Below are positions 26,528 through 37,051 of a stretch of 64,000 nucleotides of DNA, one piece after another. The stretch is from contig JAIXMR010000020.1 in assembly GCA_025677835.1 (NCBI GenBank), positions 124,001-188,000 on the forward strand, in the 5' to 3' direction. Every line of letters starts with the position of its first letter. Position 1 is the first letter of the stretch. Made by a program: the position numbers and the translations under genes. This stretch comes from Sporodiniella umbellata (taxonomy: Eukaryota > Mucoromycota > Mucoromycetes > Mucorales > Rhizopodaceae). Under the pieces are notes generated by a model. That model made no database searches. It was not told where the DNA came from and worked only from the letters and a program-made list of their open reading frames with translations.

Positions 26528-27955
26528 ATGGTGAGTGTACCAGACTATGCCAAAAAACCGCTTTTGGGTTTTTCTACTTGGTCTACTCAATTACTGGACG
26601 CCGTTCCAGGTTATGGCGGCAAACACCTCAATCCTTGGTAATTGTTAATGAAGGTTCATAAAAGTCTATTATTGACAGAATAGTACCCAAGGTTTAATGA
26701 GCAACAGATTCGAGAGATCTCTGACAGCATGAGAGAGAATCTACCACAATACGAATACATCAATCTAGATTCTGGATGGTAAAACACTGGGCCTAAACAG
26801 TAAACAGATACTGAACGAAACCGGTTTAGGTGTGGGGATTGTGATGAGTTTGGTCGTTGGACGGCCCGTAAGGATTTATTTCCCAACGGATTAAAAGCAC
26901 TTTCAGAGTATCTGAAGAAAAACGGACACAAACTGGGTGTTTATATCCTACCTGGGATTCGACAGGATGCTGTGTTTAGAAACTGTAGAATCAAAGGAAC
27001 CGAGAGTCGATTGGGAGAGTTAGCTCAGGAGAAACGCGATGGCTGTGGATTTGCAGGGACGACGTTCATGCCAGATGCACATAATGCTCTGGCCAGAAAC
27101 TATTATGAGTCGGTGGCTGATTTACTTTATGAATATGGGGTTTCATTTGTTAAGCTGGATGCGGTGGGTCCCGGCGGTGGCAGCGAGTATTATCCTTACC
27201 AGGCGCCTGACAGTCGAGCCTGTACTGCAATGTTGTACAACGCGCTAAGAAAATACAATATTTGGGTAGAAATTTCTTGGTATATCGATCACTCGTATGC
27301 AGACGAATGGGCTCATATCTCGAACGGAGCCCGGGTCTATGTCGATATCGAATCTTACTCTACTCGAACCATGACCACCACACATCGTATTATGCAGCGT
27401 ATCACCCCTTGTGAAAAATGGGCAAGCAAATGTGTCGTTGGCAGCGACTATGGATTCTATATTGACCTCGACGTCGTCCTGGTCGGCATGACTGTCGATG
27501 GAGAATGTGTAGATGGCCTGGATAACGACGATGTCAGGCGGACTTGCATCACGTTTTGGTCAATGGTATCCTCTGTCATGTGTCTTGGTTCAGACCCCAG
27601 AAAAATACCTGAAAAATACCTGGACTGGTATAATCACCAAGAAATGCTTGAGATTCACCAAAGTGGTATCATGGCTAAACCTATAGGCTCCGGCGATGTC
27701 TGGCAAAACAGAAGGCAGGTCTGGTGGAAAAAGCTAAAGGACGGTCGTATCTACGTCTGTCTTATCAACGCTCATACTTACCTCTTCATGCTCGGCTTCA
27801 ATCATCAAGTCACCCTTTTCTTTCAAGACATTGGCTTAACCAAAGCTTACTTAAAAGACGTATGGTCCGGTCAATCCCTCGGTTTATTCGAAAATACCTA
27901 TAGAATCATGCTCCGGCCCGCACAAAGTCAACTCTTACTCATCACTCCAGCATAA
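26528..27955 (+). CDS. Alpha-galactosidase-like glycoside hydrolase (GH27-type), no signal peptide
   Basis: Three exons (26528-26637, 26692-26778, 26830-27955) sum to 441 codons. The N-terminus KPLLGFSTWSTQ, the block YEYINLDSGWCGDCDEFGRW, HKLGVYILPGIRQ and FVKLDAVGPGG (probable nucleophile Asp near residue 176) match the clan-D barrel of GH27 enzymes. WVEISWYIDHSYADEW lies where the second catalytic region falls. The C-terminal beta domain ends SQLLLITPA. The protein starts MVSVPDYAKK with no hydrophobic leader, so unlike most fungal alpha-galactosidases it is probably not secreted, unless an upstream exon was missed. The first intron needs the acceptor CCCAAG to keep the frame (NPW-FNEQQIREI). 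True substrate is uncertain. Confidence 0.85.
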
Positions 27956-28862
27956 TATATATTTTACCCCTTTACATTCTTATTCAATAAAACAACATCC
28001 CTATTATTATTATTGTTATCATCATCATCATCATCACTCTCGTTCTCCTTCTCACTTTCAAATTATAAAAATCCATGCCTTCCTCACTCTGCTTTTTTTT
28101 TTTTTTTTTACAGTCGCCATACTAAAACAGCTTGCCTACTTGCCTAATAAATAAAAAATCCGGATATAATCTCTTCACCTGTATGGTTTCAATGAGAGAG
28201 AGAAAAAAACGCTGGTTGTTGATTAACCAAAGTATAAACTAAAGAAAATTTTTATGGTATTCAAAGCTCTGTGAGCGTGTTCATATCTAATGCCTTTTTT
28301 CCCCCACCCGATTAGAACTGCAGATAGAAAAGGCTAAAGTTAAAATGCAGAAAGGAGCCTTTTTTCCGATTTAGGGATTGCCTTTTAAAGCAAGGGGCTA
28401 GGGACCACCTACAATACAGAAAAAAATAACCCGCTAGTTTGGTCCTTGCTCTTTTTATGTAAACAAAACCATCTTTTTCGCTGGTATCATTCACTTGTTT
28501 AATCAAAGAAAAGAGGCAAAAACTCGTGAAAAAGAATCATACAACACGAGATCTCTCGCTGTATTATGAAGCTTACTTTTAAACGTATAAAGAGTGAAAA
28601 CGAATAGACAGCACTCATCTATTGGCTCAGACAAACAACAGTAACATAACTATAATTGGATCAAGAAAGTTTTAAGGAAGTGTAAGTGCGGGTTCTTGAC
28701 TTGCTTTTGATTTTATAAAATTGTAAACGTTAAAGAAACAGATAAAAGATGGGGTTTTTTTTTTTAATAACTCTTCTACAGAAACGACTCGTAGGATATT
28801 GGTTGAGCATGATGTAAATTAGAATAATTTTATTCACAAATGAACAAAAAAAGCTAAACATG
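27956..28862. other. Intergenic region with ATT/ATC microsatellite
   Basis: About 900 bp between the GH27-like gene and the decayed gene. An (ATT)n/(ATC)n repeat covers about 28002-28036 and a poly-T run lies at 28092-28109. No gene is seen. Confidence 0.6.
28002..28036. repeat. ATT/ATC trinucleotide microsatellite
   Basis: Tandem trinucleotides (TAT)n passing into (CAT)n, seen directly just downstream of the GH27-like stop codon. Confidence 0.8.
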
Positions 28863-31407
28863 CTAGGGTGAAAGCATTGGGCCAAGGTTACCCAAACCAG
28901 CACTATCTTTGTCTTTAGTCAACTTGATAATGACTGGGTTAACTACGTCGCCAAGTCGAATATATTTTTTGGGATTGTAGATACAATTCAAACTGTTGAC
29001 TTGATGTTCCTTTCTAAAGTTATAGATAATGTCCACAGAATTCTCCAATAAACACTATATACAGAGTCATTTAGGTTTATAGTATTTCTTTAGAATATTC
29101 GCCTATGTTTATTACCTTAATGCTCCAACAGAATGGTATAAACTGTGGAAGATACATTGTTCTATCATCACAGTCTAAAAGAATCTCAATACAAAACTCT
29201 CTCCAGAAGTCAAACAAGTCGTCTTCTTTATAAGAGATACTCCGTAGATGCAATCGCTTATCTATTGATATATAAACACAATATCAGAATTCACTGCCAT
29301 GTTTGATAAAAGTGATATATTACCAGCAGCCTGCATGAAGAAAACCTTCACCTGACTGAGTGTCTCATCTGAAGCAAAAGAAAAGTCATCAGCAATACAC
29401 TTAAGCATCGCGAGGATGCCATACATGCCTTGATGGTGATCAAGCTAAATTTTGGCTTGATCGGTATTAGAAAAATGACCAGAAGTCTCAAGTAAAAGTA
29501 TCTCCAAATTCTTTAAACTGAAAAGCTTAATCAAGCCATCTGATTTATGCTGTGACGTTTCATTCATATTAGCGCCTGTAGCCTTTGATTTTTGGCTCAT
29601 ACTTTCCAAGTATGGTTGCCCTTGTAAAAAGTAACCTTTGCGATTATTGTTGTTGAGCGTTTTACCAACTAAGTCTAAATATGGTCAAACAAATGCTTTG
29701 TTAGAGCTATAATCATATGAGGCTTCATATCCTTTAATACTACAAATAAAAACAGGAAATACATGGTCAATTTGTGTATCTGGAAGCAAAGCGAATACAC
29801 TTGAATTGGAAACTCTTCAAAAAACGCCTGATATTAAACATCACCTTGCTTTAGGTTTCCATTGGTCAATATTAAAGCTGAGATGCGTCGGGTTTCTTTT
29901 TTGAATTGCCCCAAGTCATCCTACATCAATAAACATCAAGTCAGTTCATAAAGTAGTCGTAGATTCTAATATAAAGCGCAAATAGTTACAGTATTGATAA
30001 CCGTATGAAAATGTTCTTTTAATAGCAAGGGAGTTTGGTAGTTCTCAGTTTCATGGTTGTTCACATATTCATTATACTAATCTCGGTCTAGATAGGTCTA
30101 GGGGAAACCCCCTTTCCGGGTCCAATGATATTATTTGCTTCAGGACTTGTACGAAAAAAGTATTTCATTAGTTTATGTACGTTTATAGTGTGATAAAAAC
30201 TTGCGAATAGGGATGAAATATATTATGGCGTTCTTTGACAAATTCTAGACATTGAACTCCAACACCCGATTGCTAAAAATGCAATAAATAAGATTCCTGT
30301 TATCCAAGCAACCTACAAGTCCTCCAAGGTTAGCTTCCTCTCCATCTAATTTATCCGAAAATCGCTAAATCCTTGAGCTACTTCATGAATTCTTTTACGA
30401 ATCTTAGTAAAAAAAAAAAATTAGTAAGCACTGATCGGTACCATTTTTTGTTAAGCAAACCTTGCTACTACTTTCATCATTGCATATGGCACTATTTACA
30501 GTAACAGTGTTGGAAACTCTAAAATTAATGAGCACTCCGTTATTAAAGCCCTTCTTTTTTTTTTTGTGGTTCTCATGGCTAAGGTAGCTTTCCACTGGGC
30601 TTTTGTTGGCTAGAGCCGTAAAAAAAAATAGCTAATGCCTAATTCGAAGAATACCGAGTCTTTCAACTTTGCCTGCTTTGGAGAGACGACCTAGAATATT
30701 TAACAAGAACTTTTTTCAAGGAACCCTCCTTATCTTTCCTTTTTTTCCTTTTTTTCTTATTTAGCAGAGAGCTACATCCAGTCACTGCAAAACGCTTGGT
30801 TTCTTGTTTCTTTTTAGTTTTGTTCTTGTTTTTAAACATAAATGTCTTTGAAACGTGCCATAATATTTAAAATATTAGGAATCGTGAGAAAACAAACATA
30901 TCTCGAAAACAACTAATCCAGTAGTACCTGAATATTATATCAAATTGGGGCATCTCTCTTTCATAGCATCTGGAACCTCTGGTAAATTGGCAAGCCAATC
31001 AAGATCACAATCATGATCGTATTTAAATTTTAAACCTTTTCAAGCCAGAGAGTTATCTGCGCTGTTTATTGAAAAGAAATGGCAAGAGCCTTCATTAACG
31101 ACTGGGAGTTTGTAATCTTTATAATCTTGAGGTAAAGTCATTTTGTTCCGAAAAAACCATTTGTTTAGGTTCTTGACTATAATACTTTGCAATTAAACTG
31201 AATAGTAGAAAATCATATGGGGAAAAGAATCTTGCTTTCAAAATAAACAAACAAACTGATTTTATAGAGTTGACATAAAAGCTTTGGTATTAGTGGTATT
31301 TTTGAAAACCTATTTTCATCAGGCTGTCTTTTATTTACAAACTGATCACTTTTCTTTTCGTTTCCATATTTTTTCAAAGCCATATTGAATACAGAACTTG
31401 GGGCCAA
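28863..31407 (-). pseudogene. Decayed gene of a probable zygomycete lineage-expanded family, unknown function
   Basis: The minus strand carries protein-like pieces in a fixed order, broken by stops and frame changes. From the N-terminus these are MALKKYGNEKKSDQFVNKRQ; MTLPQDYKDYKLPVVNEGSC, then SINSADNSLA, a TGA (31042-31040) and KFKYDHDCDLDWLANLPEVP; SPVESYLSHENH; DDLGQFKKETRRISALILT; LLLETSGHFSNTDQAKI, a TAG (29447-29445) and LDHHQGMYGILAMLKCIADD; VKVFFMQAAG; and a C-terminal exon LGDVVNPVIIKLTKDKD...LGPMLSP. Both stops interrupt frames that go on unchanged, so they are probably true lesions and not intron ends. From memory, similar proteins with LPEVP and ETSGxxxxTDQA blocks occur in many copies in Mucorales genomes with no known function. 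That link is unverified. Confidence 0.6.
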
Positions 31408-33303
31408 TGTGCTAGTAATTGGTAAGAGAATAACAGACGGTTAGTTGATAACCAAGCTCAGAAAAAGGATTATTCGTTTTATTTGTCTAAAAAAAAGAAC
31501 ACAGATATAATCAATATTTACAGAACCGAAACCCGCTTATATGTTGATTTGATGGTTATTACAGAAAGTGCAAGAAAAAAAAATGTCTATATATCTTTAG
31601 TTTAAAAGATTAGAAAAGCTCGTTAGAATCCTTTTTAAAAAAATGTAACGCTTAAACAGTTGTAGTAGTCTATAACTGATGAGTGACACCTAAGAAGGAC
31701 CTGTTTAGATAAAGTAAATACTCATAAAATAATAAAAGGCTTAGAAACTAAGAAGCTTGTGTTCACATTTAAGAGATAGGCAGGTTTACATTTAATTGTA
31801 GGTGAGCTTTATTTGTTATTTACTAATCTTTGATTATGAGATTGCCAGTATCTCGCAGCTTTTGTTTTTGCATTTTATCATCGGAAAAATAGATCGCAAA
31901 TACTACTAACAGGTGAGGTTTACTTGATCCGTCTTTGCTAAAGTTAATTGCATTTTTGAAGATGAATAGACACTTTTCCACCCATACAGTACTATCGAAC
32001 GTTCGCTTATGAAAATTTTCCAGAGTGGGTGATAGCAGTGATATTACTGACGAAGATATCTTTTCAGTACAAAGAATAACAAGCAAAGGCCAAATGTCAG
32101 TAATAGAGTACCTCAAGCATTTTTCAACTGACTTTTTAATCGATATTTTTGTAGTATTTGACTGAAACTTCAAAAGGATTAAAAAAGACTGGGCCATGGA
32201 ATGTCGGTACATATTGCTTGTGAGCCTAAACAACGTTATAGGATATTGCCTACATAGTATCAGACAAATAAAAAATATATCAGTTAAAGGCGTTTAGTAT
32301 AGAATATGTAATATAAGAAAAATAAGAAGTTTGCGTAGTATAAATAATCGTGATTTACAATCAGGATTTATCACTATATAGTATAAATATAAAGCAAAAG
32401 ACCGACCATTCTGTTTAACACAAATACTATTACTAGCACATCCCATCGATACTCATATAAAGAATAAAATAAAAACCATTACTTAAAGATTCTAATTGAC
32501 TGTCCTTTTTTATAATGAATCCAACAAGCAATTTAATAAATATTAAAAAGCTATTAGCAAAGTATTCAAATTGACTTTACAGGTTTGCCTATTTTCACTC
32601 ATTGTAATTAAAACTGATGAGTAAAAAAAACATGCTGTAACTGTACACAGGTACGGGTACGGGTTCGTTTGTCCAAAATCAAAATAACTTTCTAACGTGT
32701 TATTGCTTGCATGTATAACTTATTTCTGAATGTTGAGTAGACTACCCAAATTTTATTGCCTCAGTATATATTTAAAAAGAATGAGGTCAAAGGCTTATCA
32801 ATTTCAAGTTTACTTGTTCTGTACATACTTTTTACATAGTGAATTATACTTTTTCCGTACTGTACAAAGCCTGATGTGACATACTGACAAACAAAAGAAC
32901 AAAAAAATTTCCATTGTAATGAACTTAAATCATATGACAAAGCATAGTATATAATGATTAAGCAATAGCACATGAAATTTTGGACTGGGTGAGAAAACAA
33001 AGAAGGGCTCACTTACGTAAAGCTAGTTTGCGACTTTAATGAGTAATATCAACTAAATTTCTACTACAGTAATTATCACCAATAGCATTTCCCTAGGAAG
33101 TATAAAAAGCTGAGTAGTATCAGGAAACGAAATCTGTATGCGTACTGGCTCACAATCTATCAAAACTGGAAGTTTTTATCAATTCATATTCCAATGCAGC
33201 AGAGCAGGCGCTGAGATTTAAACACAAAGGCTTTACTGTGAATCGTGGCTTGTTTCGAAATAAATACGCACACTCCTAATAAACAAAAAAATTTCTTTAC
33301 AAT
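31408..33303. other. Intergenic region with one possible relic exon
   Basis: About 1.9 kb, very AT-rich. On the minus strand 32233-31823 is open for 136 codons, preceded by a possible acceptor (CTATGTAG near 32256). Its product (for example YSITDIWPLLVILCTE) looks moderately protein-like but starts from TTG and has no partner exons that I can identify. It may be a relic. The rest shows nothing recognisable. Confidence 0.35.
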
Positions 33304-34449
33304 ATGGACACGATGTAGGTGTGCTTAAATTACACGATAAACTTGTTCTGACTCTACTCAACAGCGCACCTGGAAAGTCTTGGGCTGACGAATATGGGGA
33401 TGAAGAAGGTTAGAAGAATAAAAAGCTAAAAAGAAAAATAAGCATTGTGCTTTTAGTGAAAAAAAAAAGTTAGAGAACAGTAGCTAACGTTAGTCTAAAG
33501 ATTCTTTCCAACCTCAAGTCTACACTGATGAAGATGGAAACAAAGTCATTATAGAATTTAGAGACAATGATGACGGCAAAAAAGTGAAAGTCAGTAATCA
33601 GCAATCAAATGCAAGCTCAAACACGCTCATGTACTGATGAATGTACCTTCTCTTTCTAGGTAACCAGAAAGATTCGATCCAAGCTTGTTACTGAACATGT
33701 CAACAAAGCTGTTGCGCAACGTAAAAAATGGAAAAAGTTTGGTATGGAAGAAGGCAGAAAGGCCGGCCCTGATCTTTCTACAACCACTATTGGTGAAAAC
33801 ATTCCTCTTAAATTGAAATCCTCCACTGGCAAGGTACCAAGCAGTTATTTTGTTTATTTTCCCTGTAACTAACGTTTCTTTGCTATCCTAAAAAAAAACA
33901 CTATAGGATGCTGAAGCTGCCGCTGAAGAGGAAGCGAAGATCAAACTCCAAAGCCAGCTTAAAACCAAAAACATTGCATGCCGTATCTGTAAAGGCGAGC
34001 ACTTTACTTCCAAATGCCCTTATAAGGATACTATGCAACCATTGGATGAAATCGCCTCTACTATTGAATCTGTCAAATTGGATGCTGGAGATGTAACTAC
34101 AACAGATGACAACGCCGGCCCCAACAAATACACCCCTCCTCACCTTCGTAACAAAACTGGAACCTCCTCTGCTGGAGAATCAATGCGAGAGAAGCGTGAC
34201 GACTCAGCAACTCTCCGTGTCACAAACTTGTCTGAAGATGTTACAGATAGTGACATTTATGATCTTTTCAACCGCTTTGGAAGTATCTCTCGTGTCTACT
34301 TGGCTCGTGATCGTGAAACAAACCTTTGTAAAGGATTCGCTTTTGTATCCTTCAGTCTTCGTGAAGACGCTGAAAGAGCTCAACAAGCTATTAACGGTTA
34401 TGGTTATGACAGTCTTATCTTAAGAGTTGAATTTGCTCGTAGTACATAG
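33304..34449 (+). CDS. TIF35: Translation initiation factor eIF3 subunit g
   Basis: RNA-binding subunit of eIF3, acting in scanning and reinitiation in the cytosol. Five exons (33304-33314, 33365-33408, 33519-33589, 33660-33833, 33907-34449) sum to 281 codons. The first exon codes only MDT plus two bases. The product has the N-terminal SWADEYGDEE acidic motif, VTRKIRSKLVTEHVNKAVAQRK, a zinc knuckle CRICKGEHFTSKC near residues 126-138, the linker KYTPPHLR, and one C-terminal RRM (residues about 200-277) with RNP2 LRVTNL and RNP1 KGFAFVSF. One intron starts with GTTAGA. Confidence 0.96.
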
Positions 34450-34729
34450 ACTTAACAAATAAAAGTGACCGTTTATAATTTAGTTTTCCGACAAGCCTTT
34501 CTTCAATCTCTCACTGTGGTTTATGTGATTTTTTTTTCCTTGTCTTAATATAAAAGCAAACCAGCCCAAAGTGAAAAACTTAATTAAGAATATTTATAAA
34601 TCCAAGCCGTCTGCTTCATTTAAACCCACTCAGGGCACAATTGGAGTGGACAATGAGATTTCCTTGTTAAAATACGAACAGCAACAACAGGAACAGCATC
34701 AACATCCACAGCAACCAAATGATCAGGCC

Positions 34730-36993
34730 ATGGATCTCTTTTTGAACCAGGTCGTTGATTACAATGCACATAATAACGCTTTTCATCAACACCAGCCTGA
34801 CACTAGTAGTCATCACAGTAACAACAATGATAGTAAAATACAACATTTCTCTCGTTTCATCTTTTATTCTAAATGATTGTCTTTTTTTTTTTCCTTTTCT
34901 CTTCAACTTAGTTTTCAATACTCAACAAAATGACTTGAAAATGGATGAATTCGTAAAACCTGATGCAACAAAAAAGGAAAAACAAAAGTCGAAAGAAGGT
35001 GGACATTCTTCTCTACTTCAAGTAAAACAATTGGAGTCTTTTTTCTTTTCTTTTCTAGATAAAAAACATCTAACACTATTTAGGTTTTCACCAACCCTTT
35101 GTTGCATGCTATCCCCATATTAGCAAGAAATTGCCTGAATTTTGAAGATTTTGTGGCACAAACATCATTCCCAGAGTAAAACAAACAAAAAAAATAACCC
35201 TAAATTTGAGTGTGTACTAACCCCATCTTTTTAGTCATAATGGGCTCTTAGGCCCCATGAAAGATACGGACGAGCCTATTGAAGGAGATATGGTAGCATC
35301 ACCGGTGTAAGAAACAAAGGATAGAGAAAGGCAATTGAAATAATGCTAACTGTGTCTGTTTTTTTTTTTGTCATATTCACCTCTTAGAATTAAAAGTGAT
35401 ACCCCATGGCACATCCGCGTTTTAGGTTTGCCTTATATGGGCGGCAAATCTAGGGTGGAAACACAGATCAAAATAAGTCTTCAGCTGGCGGACTCTCAAG
35501 GAGAACTTGCGACCGAATGGACACATTTAAAGTTACCAGAGCATTTAGTAGCCAAAGACAAACTCAAGCGTAGAAACCCAAAATATGGAACTGAAGAAAA
35601 GGCAGCATTGGTGGAATCAAAAGTACTATCACTAGAAGCAGCTGTGATATGTGAAACACACCCAGATGACCAGATTATCATGTGTACAAGCTGCGTGCAT
35701 CGAGAGGTTGTTGATCATGGAATCAGACTGAAATTTGTACTTATATGTTCTAATAGAGAAAACGCTTGAAAAGAAAAAGAGATAACAAAGTAGCCCGAGC
35801 TGCAAACAAAGAAGGCAATGCAGCCAAACTAGCAGCATTGCTAAGCACAAACGAGCTGCCAGACCTAAACGACAATGCAATCATGGAAGAGGAACGCCGA
35901 AGAATTCTGCTGTTCAACTGCAGCGATCTAGTTGAGTTTAATTCAGGAGAAGCTGTTATACCAACACGTATCACTTGCTATTGTCGCCACCATAGTGAAA
36001 AAATAGGGTTTCGGTAGGACTTTAATATTAATTGATTTCCCATTTGTTGCGATTATTTATCTGTACACAAATAGTATTGTGTTTGTTATAAAAGATTCCA
36101 ACGACCAAGTGCTGGCTACTGGAAGATCACCCCCAATTATGATTACAGATGATCATAAAAGCTCTAAAATACAACAACAGTCATCTGCTAGAAAAAGAGC
36201 CCGTACAGATATGGATACATCAGCCACTGAAAGTGACGCGCCACTCTCATCGGCCTCAAGAAGAAGAATTGATTTTGAGATTGACTCAGGAGTCTCAAGT
36301 CCGCTCACCTCTACCCCTGCAACACCATCATCACAAAATGAGGAAAATATACCCGAAAACAATGACCAACGTAATAGTAGTATTGATACAACAGCACTTA
36401 GAGACAACAACAACGAGAGACAATCACCGTCACTAGAAATACACCAACACCAACCTTCGCAACTGTCAAATATAGTAGAAAGCAGTGAACACCCTTATTT
36501 TACAACACCAAACAATCACACATTTGCACACGCAGAAAGCAGCGGCCCCACTGGTATGGAGTTATCAAATAATGAACTGTACGACTTTCTTAATTCTGGC
36601 GATATAAATATGATTCACTCATCACAAACACACACAAAAGAACGAGTTCAACCAGAACAGCACCTACCCCCTCCTGGAGCTCTACCGCACCACTTACCTG
36701 ACACTAATACTAATAACACTAATAGCCTACAATTAACACAACAGCAACATTTTAACCAAAACCTACTTCACCAGCAACAACTACTTTCACAATTTAATCA
36801 AAACACCCTACTTTTAAACAGCCGAAACAAAAAAAGCAACCCATTAAGCCTTATACCCTCTGCATCGACAGCATGGAAATGTATGTTGGAAAGGAATAAA
36901 GAGGAAATAAACAGTCGAATACAAGATTTGCTAAAGGAAGTAGAAGAATGGGAGGCAACCAAACGGATTATCAATGAACTACTAAACCAATAA
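34730..36993 (+). CDS. MGA2: MGA2/SPT23-like transcription regulator, short form without IPT/ankyrin/anchor
   Basis: Seven exons (34730-34832, 34912-35021, 35084-35175, 35235-35306, 35388-35706, 35757-36013, 36075-36993) sum to 624 codons. Residues about 125-340 match the conserved N-terminal part of the fungal fatty-acid desaturase regulators: PWHIRVLGLPYMGGKSRVETQIK, the Cys cluster ICETHPDDQIIMCTSC, a basic stretch RKRLKRKR, then RRILLFNCSDLVEFNSGEAVIPTRITCYCRHH and PPIMITDDHK. In Mga2 and Spt23 an IPT/TIG domain, ankyrin repeats and a C-terminal membrane helix follow. Here there is instead a Gln/Asn/His/Ser-rich tail and a short final coiled coil (RIQDLLKEVEEWEATKRI). No membrane segment is seen. 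The frame is open 5' of 34730 (Gln-rich) but has no ATG, so 34730 is the chosen start. Confidence 0.85.
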
Positions 36994-37051
36994 TAAAAAA
37001 AAAAAAAAAAAGGAACGTGATGATTTATTTAAGCAAGTATTTTCTCTTTTT

